Assembly: GCA_022428005.1 (NCBI GenBank)
Contig: JAKMDI010000007.1
Coordinates: 62,001 to 126,000, forward strand
Direction: 5' to 3'
From: Flavobacteriaceae bacterium
GTDB lineage: Bacteria; Bacteroidota; Bacteroidia; Flavobacteriales; Flavobacteriaceae
Length of the DNA: 64,000 bases
In this document: positions 36,420 through 44,643 of the stretch, piece after piece
How positions within the stretch are numbered: the stretch's first letter is position 1
Layout: every line of letters begins with the position of its first letter
Notes under the pieces: generated by a model
The model's input: only the letters and a program-made list of their open reading frames with translations
Databases searched by the model: none
What the model was told of the DNA's origin: nothing
Made by a program: the position numbers and the translations under genes

Positions 36420-37112
36420 TCATAACAGACGCTTGATTTCTTCCAAATTGTAAATCACAGGAGAATGATCGTGTTCGGCTTCATGGTGGGAATTAAAATG
36501 TATGGCTTCCATCCCAGCGTTTTGGGCACCCAGCACATCGGCCTCCAAGCTATCTCCAATCATTACAGATTCAGCGGCAATGGCTTTGCTGAGTTCCAAA
36601 GCTTTTTCAAATATGATGGGATGTGGTTTTTTATAACCCACTTTTTCAGCTGTAAACACATTTTGAAAATAGCTTGAAAGATTAGAATTATTAATTTTAT
36701 GATGCTGAACCACCTCAAATCCGTTGGTAATAATATGGAGCGTATATTTTTTTTTCAGGTATTCTAAAACTGAAATCGTTCCCTCAAAAAGGTGGGTGAA
36801 AGTAGAGAGGTTTTCGATGTATTGTTCCGAAAGCTTATTGATCAAATCGGGAGTGGTGCTATAGTCAATGGCTTCAAATGTTTTGATCAATCTTTGCTGC
36901 CTTAGTGTGTTTTGGGAAATTTTATTTTCCCTGTACAGTTTCCAATATTTGTGGTTGAAATCGTCATAGAAGTGAAGAAATTCGCTGAGCTCGATTTGAA
37001 TATTTAAGGGTTTAAGAATTTTTTCAAAAGTCAAGGCCGAATTTTTTTCAAAATCCCACAAGGTATGGTCTAGATCAAAAAATACGTTTTTAATTTTACT
37101 CTTTTCTAGCAT
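36420..37112 (-). CDS. HAD family hydrolase, YjjG-type noncanonical pyrimidine nucleotidase
   Basis: 230 residues with HAD motif I FFDLDHTLWDFE (about 11-22), motif II HIITNGFEVV, and motifs III/IV KVGYKKPHPIIFEKAL and SVMIGDSLEADVLGAQNAG. The FDLDHTLWDFE form and insert helices match the YjjG group that dephosphorylates noncanonical pyrimidine nucleotides. The start overlaps the DUF7033-like gene upstream by 17 bases. General HAD phosphatase activity is secure; the substrate is by similarity. Confidence 0.85.
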   Translation of the reverse strand: MLEKSKIKNVFFDLDHTLWDFEKNSALTFEKILKPLNIQIELSEFLHFYDDFNHKYWKLYRENKISQNTLRQQRLIKTFEAIDYSTTPDLINKLSEQYIENLSTFTHLFEGTISVLEYLKKKYTLHIITNGFEVVQHHKINNSNLSSYFQNVFTAEKVGYKKPHPIIFEKALELSKAIAAESVMIGDSLEADVLGAQNAGMEAIHFNSHHEAEHDHSPVIYNLEEIKRLL

Positions 37113-38400
37113 GACTTTTGAGGTAATTTAAAAACTGTTCGCGAAAAGATTTATTTTCCTCATTGGGGTTTAAAATGGCATTGGAAAAAGAGACTCCATG
37201 GAAGGCCGATCGGGTCGGTAGGGCTTCGTATAAATTCAATAATTTTTGAAATGCTTTTTCATTTGAATAGCTTCGCAAGCCTTCCTCTTGCGCCACAATG
37301 GGAAAAATTTTTAGAGCCGTTTGTAAATCGTTATTCAAATCATAAAAATAGAAAGGCACTGCCGTAGAAGCCCGATAACCCAGTACCTCCCTATATCCCA
37401 TGCTATAATCCTCCTGTATACCGTTTTCCAATAGTTGATAGTATCCTGATGAGGCCGATAAAAGGTTATAATTGAATCTTAAGAAATCTATTTTTCTGTG
37501 AATTAATTCGTTCAGTTGTTGACACTCATCAATTATTTTTTTCGACTCCTGCTGACCAGCATGAGAGGCCAATAAGGAAACTTTGTGACTGTCTGCTGTA
37601 TGTTTTATTAAGTTTCTAAACCGATTATTATAGATAGAAACCCCTTGATCAAAAAAAGAAATTTCCGAAAAAAGAAAAAAATAGATCGGTTGTACTCCTG
37701 TTACTTTAAATAATTTTTCCAATGCATCAAAATTGGCATAGGGATCTTGTCTAAATCCTAAAATAACCAAATATTGCTCTATCAAAGAAAACAAATTCAA
37801 GCTCCAAATTGACTGTAAGGAATCTACCACTTTTAGCAACAATGATTTGTGTTTGTATTGATAGGGGTTAACCACAGAAACGATGGGTTGGAATGTGGGT
37901 TTATTCCAGGAAATATGGGGCAGCTCTGGAAAGAACTCATATAATTTGTCCTTCAGTCGAAGGGCCCACAAATCGATGAGCGGTAGTTCCAAAAAATTAT
38001 TTTTCGCAGCCAAGCTTTGATGGGGTAAAAAGGACCCCAATTCGTCTTTGACGTGGGGTAGGAATTCTTCGTACCTACTCATCAAATAAAATGAAGCTGC
38101 AAAAATATCAAATGGAAGTTGGGAATCTTTACTTAGTTTAAAAAAAGCAGGGGTTCCAGACCAGTTGGAAACCTCTACTTCTACTTCCTGAATTCCCTGC
38201 TGGAAAAGCAAGTCGTGGGAGGCTATAAAAAACTCCTTTCCCAAGGGTTGGTGGGTATAACTGATCTTGGGTCCCGAGTGGGAAACAAACTTTTCAATCG
38301 TTGAGGTAAAATCGACGGGCAGTTCAAGAATTCGTATAAAAATCTGACGGAAAATATAGGTTAACCTTGGGGTTATTTTATGCGAATAGACCAGTATCAT
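37096..38400 (-). CDS. DUF7033 / polysaccharide-deacetylase-like protein, degenerate active site
   Basis: 434 residues, no clear signal peptide. It resembles a protein common in Flavobacteriaceae with an N-terminal domain of unknown function (starting MILVYSHKITPRLTYIFRQIF) and a C-terminal region related to polysaccharide deacetylases (LLENGIQEDYSMGYREVLGYRASTAVPFYFYDL). I do not see the histidine-rich metal motifs of active deacetylases; the place of the usual LHPS-type motif reads SLLASHAG. The role is unknown. It starts one base after the decayed radC ends and overlaps the YjjG-like gene by 17 bases. Confidence 0.65.
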   Translation of the reverse strand: MILVYSHKITPRLTYIFRQIFIRILELPVDFTSTIEKFVSHSGPKISYTHQPLGKEFFIASHDLLFQQGIQEVEVEVSNWSGTPAFFKLSKDSQLPFDIFAASFYLMSRYEEFLPHVKDELGSFLPHQSLAAKNNFLELPLIDLWALRLKDKLYEFFPELPHISWNKPTFQPIVSVVNPYQYKHKSLLLKVVDSLQSIWSLNLFSLIEQYLVILGFRQDPYANFDALEKLFKVTGVQPIYFFLFSEISFFDQGVSIYNNRFRNLIKHTADSHKVSLLASHAGQQESKKIIDECQQLNELIHRKIDFLRFNYNLLSASSGYYQLLENGIQEDYSMGYREVLGYRASTAVPFYFYDLNNDLQTALKIFPIVAQEEGLRSYSNEKAFQKLLNLYEALPTRSAFHGVSFSNAILNPNEENKSFREQFLNYLKSHARKE

Positions 38401-39026
38401 TCAAACCAAATTTTCATCTTTAAAGCTAAAATAACGCTTTTCAGATACAATAAGGTGATCTAAAATTATAATGTCAAAAGTATTGGCAGCCTCAATAAAT
38501 TTTTGGGTAATTTCTTTGTCCTGCCGGCTTAATGGCCAATCGCACATCGACAACTGTTTGGGTAATGCCGCCTTTACTGAGGCATTTTTTTGCTAATAGC
38601 CGATTGGATTGATTCAAATATAAAATCCAAAATTCCTCGTGCTGTAAATTTCCCAGTAAAGCTTGTAAGCTCTGAAAAACGTCTGCACTTGAATTAAATT
38701 GTTTTTTTTCCTGAAAAGGCTGTGACTGTAAACGTTTTGAAATTTCAAAAACCGCCTTAATTTTTAATGCTTTTACCAATCCAACCCCTTTAAATTTTAT
38801 CAAGGCTTCTAAGGGGATTTTATGCAAGTCACTGAGTCCATTTTTTTGCCCATGCAGGATCCGTTTCATTAGGGATACCGCACTCTCTCCTCTACTTCCA
38901 CTACCGATAACGATAGCAAATAATTCTGCTACAGAGAGGGATTCAGCTCCTTTGTTTTTTAATTTTTCGGGGACGGTCGTCTGGCTGCCATTGCTTGATG
39001 GTCAAATTTGGGGTAGGGTTGGACAT
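38401..39026 (-). pseudogene. radC: radC pseudogene (frameshift plus internal deletion of the JAMM motif)
   Basis: Three frames together give a RadC protein. From ATG 39026: MSNPTPNLTIKQWQPDDRPR, then near 38963-38966 four A bases stand where six are needed, and the frame shifts. The second frame continues LKNKGAESLSVAELFAIVIGSGSRGESA and the helix-hairpin-helix FKGVGLVKALKIKAV, then QTVVDVRL. There (about 38535-38545) roughly 25 codons are missing, including the HxHPSG metalloprotease motif, and a third frame resumes PLSRQDKEITQKFIEAANTFDIIILDHLIVSEKRYFSF to TGA at 38401. Without the zinc motif the product cannot be a working JAMM protein. RadC is a dispensable accessory protein of unclear role. 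Confidence 0.85.
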
Positions 39027-39075
39027 AACTTAAGTTTAAAGATTTAGAAGCTTAAATGTAGGAATTCCCAGGAAA

Positions 39076-40446
39076 TTAAAACTGTAATACTCTCTCTTTC
39101 AGTCGCTCCCAGTTGAGCCCTCCATAGTTTCCTGAACTCATCATCAACAAGACGGTCCGATCATAATTCTTTCCAAAAAGATAGGTGTTTAATGCATCGG
39201 GGTGGGTAAACACCTCAAGCTTGGGTTCACCAAAGGCCTTTTTGATTTCGTCGGTGCTGATAGGGGTTCTGTTTTTAAGTTTTAGGGCCTCTGGATCGTA
39301 ATAGACAATTGGCAAATCGACCTGGGATAAACTGGCTCGATAATTTTTTATAAAGCTGGGATCTAAACTGCTGTAGGTATGTAATTCCAAACAAGCAATA
39401 AGTCTGTAATCTTTGAATTGTTCTTTTACGGCGTCGGCAGTGGCTTTTACTTTACTGGGCGCATGGGCAAAATCCTTGTACAAGGAACTGGTTTTTCCAT
39501 TCACCAAGTTTTCTAATCGTTTTGAAGCTCCTTTAAAACTAATAATCGCCTGATAAAAATCGTCCTCATCAATACCGATAAGCTGGCAAATCCACTTGGC
39601 CCCTGATAGGTTGGATAAATTGTGTTTACCAAAAACACTTAAGGGTACCGCCCCCTCATCAGTTTCCAAATAGGTAGTACCATCAGTTACCGTATGAGGA
39701 ATGATACCATAAGGTTCTTTCCTGATGGTATTCTGAGAAGCGTTTACCAACCCCGTCAATGTCGTATCCTCCTCGTTGTAAATCAAGACCCCTCCTGCAG
39801 TAATGGTATCAATAAATAGATCAAATTGACGGATGTATTCTTGGTCAGTCTTAAAGACATTGACATGATCCCATGCAATCCCACTGATCAGCGCTATCTG
39901 TGGCTTGTAGTGATGGAATTTGGGGCTCAGATCGATAGGAGAAGAGAGGTATTCATCTCCTTCAAGAATTATGAATTCGTTTTCTTCAGACAAACAAACA
40001 GCATTTTCAAAACCCTCCAACTGAGCACCGATCATATAGTCCACAGCTTTCTGATGGTAATTCAACACATGCAAAACCATAGCGGAAATTGTAGTTTTCC
40101 CGTGACTTCCAGCAATCACAACCCGGGTTTTGTTTTGGGCATAGTGGGCAATGAAAGCAGGATAGGAATAAATGGGTAGGTTCATTTTCTGAGCGGCCAA
40201 CAGCTCAGGATTGTCTTTTTTAGCATGCATTCCAATGATCACAGCGTCTGTTGAAGGATCAATTCTCTCTGAAAACCAACCCATTTGTTCTGGTAAAATC
40301 GCTGCTTTTTGCAATTGGGTCTTCGCGGGGTCGAAAATAGCATCATCGCTACCGCTGACCTGGTGGCCCTTGTTTTTTAAAGCAATGGCCAGACTGTGCA
40401 TGGCGCTCCCTCCTATGGCGATAAAATGGTATTTACTCATCTTCAA
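39076..40446 (-). CDS. mpl: UDP-MurNAc:L-Ala-gamma-D-Glu-meso-DAP ligase Mpl (peptidoglycan recycling)
   Basis: 456 residues, Mur ligase superfamily. IAIGGSAMHSLAIALKNKGHQVSGSDD at the N-terminus, P-loop AGSHGKTTISAMVL, and KDFAHAPSKVKATADAVKEQF distinguish the recycling ligase Mpl from MurC (IDDYAHHP in the gene at 13.8 kb). It joins the salvaged tripeptide directly to UDP-MurNAc, which fits the meso-DAP-type MurE here. The ATG at 40440 (MSKYHF) is an alternative start. Overlaps the TPR gene by 14 bases. Confidence 0.88.
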   Translation of the reverse strand: MKMSKYHFIAIGGSAMHSLAIALKNKGHQVSGSDDAIFDPAKTQLQKAAILPEQMGWFSERIDPSTDAVIIGMHAKKDNPELLAAQKMNLPIYSYPAFIAHYAQNKTRVVIAGSHGKTTISAMVLHVLNYHQKAVDYMIGAQLEGFENAVCLSEENEFIILEGDEYLSSPIDLSPKFHHYKPQIALISGIAWDHVNVFKTDQEYIRQFDLFIDTITAGGVLIYNEEDTTLTGLVNASQNTIRKEPYGIIPHTVTDGTTYLETDEGAVPLSVFGKHNLSNLSGAKWICQLIGIDEDDFYQAIISFKGASKRLENLVNGKTSSLYKDFAHAPSKVKATADAVKEQFKDYRLIACLELHTYSSLDPSFIKNYRASLSQVDLPIVYYDPEALKLKNRTPISTDEIKKAFGEPKLEVFTHPDALNTYLFGKNYDRTVLLMMSSGNYGGLNWERLKERVLQF

Positions 40447-41329
40447 TAGATTTTAAAAAGGCCAAACACTCCTCAAAATTGGGATTAATCTCCAATGCTC
40501 GCTGCAAAGATTTTATTGCCTTTGTTAACTGATCGTTGTTAAAATAAATTTTTGCCCGGTAAAAATGCGCCCATTCCAATGGGTAGTTATCTCGACGTCC
40601 ATAGTCGTCTATGTATAAATCCATTGCCCTACCCCCTACTTCAAAATATATTTTGTATTGGGCTGCAGCGCGTCCCAGCTTAAACAGCTGATCTCTAGTC
40701 AGTTGGGATCCTCGAGTATCAAAACTGCTTATTTTATTTTCTGAGATAGTAAAAACTTGAATAAATTCTGACTTGGCCTCAGAATACATTTCGCGCACCT
40801 CATACAGGTAGGCTTGCATTATCATCCCACCCAGTGGATCCAGGTTTTTTAATAATTTACACTGCTGCTCTGCATAAGTATAGCTCCCCCCAAAAAATAT
40901 TGGAATTTCAGCATACAAAGGGATCAACAAGTTTAAAAAAGTAACATTTTTAGGTTCCATTTCATGAGCTTTCAGTACCGATTTCCTTGCTTTTACTATA
41001 TAAGGAACAGACCTGTACTGGGGAACCTCCAAAGACTTTCTGGCTGCCGCGACACCCACCTTAAAATAATATTCAGCCTTGGGGTAATCCTCGATTAATT
41101 TTTCGTAGTATGCAATAGCAGTTTCCCAATCTTGATATTCTGAAGACAGCGCTGCGATGGATTCAATTACTTCGACAGCACCCTTCTTTTCACTCTTTTT
41201 TAGGGAAGTTAATTGTTGTTTGTATTCGGTATCTTTTTCATAATCATAGGACTCAAAAGGAGTCTTGAACTGTGAGAAGACAAGAACAGGGATAAATAAT
41301 AAAAGGCTTATAATTTTTCGGTTAATCAC
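40433..41329 (-). CDS. Exported TPR-repeat protein of unknown function
   Basis: 298 residues. A signal peptide ([17 protein letters not shown]) is followed by a mostly helical protein with TPR-like repeats: [29 protein letters not shown] (about 69-97) and at the C-terminus [27 protein letters not shown]. No enzymatic motif is seen. It is embedded in the tight adk-obg-TPR-mpl run, overlapping obg by eight bases and mpl by 14, so it is co-expressed with a GTPase and a cell-wall recycling ligase; a periplasmic envelope role is a guess. Confidence 0.75.
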   Translation of the reverse strand: MINRKIISLLLFIPVLVFSQFKTPFESYDYEKDTEYKQQLTSLKKSEKKGAVEVIESIAALSSEYQDWETAIAYYEKLIEDYPKAEYYFKVGVAAARKSLEVPQYRSVPYIVKARKSVLKAHEMEPKNVTFLNLLIPLYAEIPIFFGGSYTYAEQQCKLLKNLDPLGGMIMQAYLYEVREMYSEAKSEFIQVFTISENKISSFDTRGSQLTRDQLFKLGRAAAQYKIYFEVGGRAMDLYIDDYGRRDNYPLEWAHFYRAKIYFNNDQLTKAIKSLQRALEINPNFEECLAFLKSIEDE

Positions 41330-42332
41330 TAGGGCTGTTTAGTTTTTTCCAAAGCATGTCTTTAAGGGCAGTCAGCCCAGATTGGTCCACAGAGGATATC
41401 ATACAATGCGATGTCTCTCCAAAGTTTTTTTCCATTTCCTGTTGGTATTCCGTCTTTAGCTCGTCGTCCAGTAAATCACTTTTTGAAACCACCACCACGT
41501 AATCTTTATCTATCAGTTCAGGGTTGTAGGTCCTCAATTCTCCCATCAATATATCAAAAGCTTTTCTTACGTCATGGGTATCTGCGGGGATCATAAATAG
41601 CAAAACGGAATTTCTTTCAATATGACGCAGGAAATAGTGGCCCAAACCTTTTCCCTCTGCTGCTCCTTCGATAATACCGGGAATATCTGCCATTACAAAA
41701 GATTGAAAATCTCTGTAGGGAACAATCCCAAGGTTAGGTTTTAGGGTGGTAAATTCATAGTCGGCAATTTTAGGCTTGGCTGCAGTCATTACGGAGAGCA
41801 AGGTTGATTTACCTGCATTGGGAAAACCCACAAGACCAACATCAGCCAGTACTTTTAACTCCAAAATAATTTCCAATTCCTGACCGGGGATTCCGGGCTG
41901 AGCATAGCGGGGTGTTTGATTGGTGGAGGATTTAAAATTCCAATTTCCAAGTCCGCCTTTACCCCCCTCCAATAAAATAAACTCCTGATTGGGTTCGACC
42001 ATCTCACAGATAACTGTTTCCGTATTCAAATTTTTTACCACCGTTCCCAAGGGGACATCAATATAGACATCATTTCCTTGTGCGCCACTGCTTCTATTTT
42101 TGCTTCCGTCACCACCGTGTCCTGCTGCAAAATGTCTGGAAAATTTAAAAGAATACAGCGTCCACAGATTGGGATTTGCTCTGACAATGATATGGCCGCC
42201 TCGGCCTCCATTTCCACCATCTGGGCCCCCTTTGGTGATGAATTTTTCTCGATGAAGGTGGACAGAACCCTTGCCCCCATTTCCCGATTTGAGATTGAGC
42301 CTTACGTAGTCAACAAAATTGGCTTCGGTCAT
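41322..42332 (-). CDS. obg: GTPase Obg/CgtA
   Basis: 336 residues. The glycine-rich Obg fold ([41 protein letters not shown]...) occupies 1-158, followed by the GTPase domain with G1 [12 protein letters not shown]3 [25 protein letters not shown], and G4 VSKSDL. The extra C-terminal OCT domain of some homologues is absent, as is usual in Bacteroidota. Functions in large-subunit ribosome assembly and stress control. Overlaps adk by four bases. Confidence 0.96.
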   Translation of the reverse strand: MTEANFVDYVRLNLKSGNGGKGSVHLHREKFITKGGPDGGNGGRGGHIIVRANPNLWTLYSFKFSRHFAAGHGGDGSKNRSSGAQGNDVYIDVPLGTVVKNLNTETVICEMVEPNQEFILLEGGKGGLGNWNFKSSTNQTPRYAQPGIPGQELEIILELKVLADVGLVGFPNAGKSTLLSVMTAAKPKIADYEFTTLKPNLGIVPYRDFQSFVMADIPGIIEGAAEGKGLGHYFLRHIERNSVLLFMIPADTHDVRKAFDILMGELRTYNPELIDKDYVVVVSKSDLLDDELKTEYQQEMEKNFGETSHCMISSVDQSGLTALKDMLWKKLNSPSD

Positions 42333-42910
42333 TTTATTAGTAATCCATCAATCAGAGCCGTCAAACGCTGGGTAATTTCTTCAATTTCTCCGATACCATT
42401 CACACTGTGAAATTTACCTTGCGCTTCATAAAAAGCTCTTAATGGAGCGGTTTTGTTATTGTATTCATCGAATCTGTTTCTGATTTTCTCTTCGTCTTGA
42501 TCGTCTGCCCTGCCACTGGTTTTCCCCCTTTTTATTAAGCGATCGATCAAAATGTCGTCATCGGCCTCCAAGGCCAATGTCGCCGAAATGCTCATGGACT
42601 TCTCACTCAAAAATTCGTCCAGGGCTTCGGCTTGTTGGGTCGTCCTCGGGAAACCGTCGAAGATAAAACCTTTTGCCTCGGTATTTTGGTCCACGGCCTC
42701 CTTTAGCATATCGATGGTCACTTGATCTGGAACCAAGTCTCCTTTGTTCATGTAGGATTGAGCCAACATTCCCAAATCGGTTTTATTAGAAATATGATGC
42801 CGGAATAAATCCCCAGTAGAGATATGGAATAATTGATATTTAGATTTTAAAAACTCAGCTTGTGTTCCTTTTCCCGCACCTGGTTTTCCAAAGAGTACTA
42901 TATTTATCAT
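42329..42910 (-). CDS. adk: Adenylate kinase
   Basis: 193 residues from the ATG at 42910; chosen because [20 protein letters not shown] is the standard N-terminus, whereas a longer frame up to 42964 adds unrelated residues. P-loop [13 protein letters not shown]-binding [23 protein letters not shown] and the short lid region [23 protein letters not shown] (no zinc Cys) are seen. Interconverts ATP + AMP and 2 ADP. Divergent from purK with a predicted promoter between. Confidence 0.95.
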   Translation of the reverse strand: MINIVLFGKPGAGKGTQAEFLKSKYQLFHISTGDLFRHHISNKTDLGMLAQSYMNKGDLVPDQVTIDMLKEAVDQNTEAKGFIFDGFPRTTQQAEALDEFLSEKSMSISATLALEADDDILIDRLIKRGKTSGRADDQDEEKIRNRFDEYNNKTAPLRAFYEAQGKFHSVNGIGEIEEITQRLTALIDGLLIK

Positions 42911-42927
42911 CAACGATTTATTTCTGA

Positions 42928-42984
42928 CAAAGATATCCAAATTGAATGGTTTTTTTCCAAGCAAAAAAGTTATGCGTATTTTTG
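42928..42984. promoter_or_regulatory. Divergent adk / purK promoter region
   Basis: TATCTTTG on the minus strand (42928-42935) is 17 bases upstream of the adk ATG, with a TTG 22 bases further up (plus 42958-42960). TATTTTTG on the plus strand (42977-42984) is 13 bases upstream of the purK ATG. Both match TAnnTTTG exactly. The purK leader would be very short, at most about ten bases. Confidence 0.5.
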
Positions 42985-42997
42985 TAAAAACTGCTGA

Positions 42998-44152
42998 ATG
43001 GATTTTTTTTCTACAACAAAAACCTTAGGAATTTTAGGCGGGGGTCAACTGGGCAAAATGTTGCTCTATACCACCCGAAAATGGGATGTAAAAACCAAGG
43101 TGTTGGATCCGAGCGAAAATGCCCCTGCCCAATTGGCTTGTGATGAATTTGTCGTCGGAGATTTAACCGATTTCCAAGCCGTTTATGATTTCGGCAAAGG
43201 AGTAGATATCTTGACCATTGAAATAGAGAAAGTAAATGTTGAAGCATTGGAGCAGTTGGAAAAAGAGGGAGTAAAGGTTTATCCTCAACCCCATGTTTTA
43301 AAAACCATTCAAAACAAATGCTCCCAAAAACAATTCTACAAAAAACACCACATTCCTACTGCTTCGTTCGAGAAGTACGAAACCTTGGACCAAGTCAAGG
43401 ATGCCGTGATAAAAGGAGTTCTGTCTTTTCCATTTGTGTGGAAATCCGCCGAAATGGGTTATGACGGTTATGGGGTTGCTATCATCCGTTCGAACAAGGA
43501 TATTGAACAACTCAATCCTGGACCCTGTCTCATCGAAGAACTGGTCCCCTTCGAAAAGGAACTGTCTGTAATTGTGTGTCGCCGCCCACAAGGAGAAACC
43601 ACCCATTACCCCGTGGTAGAATCGGAATTTCACCCCACAGCCAATCAAGTTGAATACGTTTTATGCCCCGCGAGAATTTCAGATCAGGCAGCCGAAAAAG
43701 CCATCGCTGTTGCCCAGCAAACCGCTGCGGCATATGGTCATATTGGCCTACTCGCAGTAGAGCTTTTTCTGACCCACGAGGGTGAGGTATTGGTCAACGA
43801 AGTGGCTCCAAGACCGCATAACAGTGGGCATTTTAGCATTGAAGCATCCTATACTTGTCAGTTCGAACAGCACGTCAGGGCTGTTTTGGATTTACCACTG
43901 GGAAAAACCGAGTCTAAGGTTACGGCAGTTATGGTCAACTTGGTGGGTAAAGAAGGCTACTCTGGGCCCGTGGTTTATAAAAACATTGACCAAATATTGG
44001 CCATTGAGGGGGTTATTCCTCATATTTACGGAAAAAAAGAAACACGTCCTTTCAGGAAAATGGGACATGTTACCATCATACACCCCAAAATAGATACGGC
44101 CAGAAAAATGGCCCAACAAGTAAAAGAAACCTTATCTGTAATTACTAAATAA
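42998..44152 (+). CDS. purK: N5-carboxyaminoimidazole ribonucleotide synthase PurK
   Basis: 384 residues, ATP-grasp enzyme of purine biosynthesis that carboxylates AIR on N5 with bicarbonate and ATP. GILGGGQLGKMLLY at the N-terminus, FPFVWKSAEMGYDGYGVAII, and VNEVAPRPHNSGHFSIEASYTCQFEQHVRAVLDLPLG are diagnostic. One base separates its stop from purE, which catalyses the next step, so they form an operon. Confidence 0.96.
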   Translation: MDFFSTTKTLGILGGGQLGKMLLYTTRKWDVKTKVLDPSENAPAQLACDEFVVGDLTDFQAVYDFGKGVDILTIEIEKVNVEALEQLEKEGVKVYPQPHVLKTIQNKCSQKQFYKKHHIPTASFEKYETLDQVKDAVIKGVLSFPFVWKSAEMGYDGYGVAIIRSNKDIEQLNPGPCLIEELVPFEKELSVIVCRRPQGETTHYPVVESEFHPTANQVEYVLCPARISDQAAEKAIAVAQQTAAAYGHIGLLAVELFLTHEGEVLVNEVAPRPHNSGHFSIEASYTCQFEQHVRAVLDLPLGKTESKVTAVMVNLVGKEGYSGPVVYKNIDQILAIEGVIPHIYGKKETRPFRKMGHVTIIHPKIDTARKMAQQVKETLSVITK

Positions 44153-44153
44153 A

Positions 44154-44639
44154 ATGGCAAAAGTAGGAATCATAATGGGCAGCGAATCGGATTTACCGGT
44201 CATGCAAGAAGCAATAGACATCCTTAGAGCGTTTAAAATTGAAACTGAAATTGATATTGTATCTGCCCACCGAACCCCAGAGAAAATGATGGATTATGGA
44301 ACCCAAGCCCACCAAAGAGGTATCAAGGTAATCATTGCCGGAGCCGGAGGCGCCGCCCACCTGCCTGGGATGATTGCATCGGTTTCACCCCTACCCGTGA
44401 TCGGTGTACCCGTAAAATCGAGTAACTCTATTGACGGTTGGGACTCTGTGTTGTCCATTCTTCAAATGCCTGGCGGTGTACCCGTTGCCACTGTTGCGCT
44501 CAACGGCGCAAAAAATGCAGGTATCTTGGCCGCACAAATATTAGGTACCACGGATTCCGATGTCCTGGACAGCGTAGTCCAGTACAAAAAAGAACTAAAA
44601 ACTAAAGTCATTAACAGCAGTAAAAAGCTTAATCCTTAA
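44154..44639 (+). CDS. purE: N5-carboxyaminoimidazole ribonucleotide mutase PurE
   Basis: 161 residues, class I PurE. Motifs GIIMGSESDLPVMQEA, SAHRTPEKMMDYG (catalytic His in SAHR), IAGAGGAAHLPGMIAS and GVPVKSSNSIDGWDSVLSILQMPGGVPVATV are complete. Converts N5-CAIR to CAIR. Follows purK by one base; the M3 peptidase gene follows after four bases and may be on the same transcript. Confidence 0.96.
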   Translation: MAKVGIIMGSESDLPVMQEAIDILRAFKIETEIDIVSAHRTPEKMMDYGTQAHQRGIKVIIAGAGGAAHLPGMIASVSPLPVIGVPVKSSNSIDGWDSVLSILQMPGGVPVATVALNGAKNAGILAAQILGTTDSDVLDSVVQYKKELKTKVINSSKKLNP

Positions 44640-44643
44640 TCGA

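Noticed and set aside
38492-38869. Annotating the 125-codon open frame as a short, intact RadC-like gene
   Set aside because: Both flanking frames carry recognisable RadC sequence and the catalytic motif is missing, so it is the middle of a broken gene.
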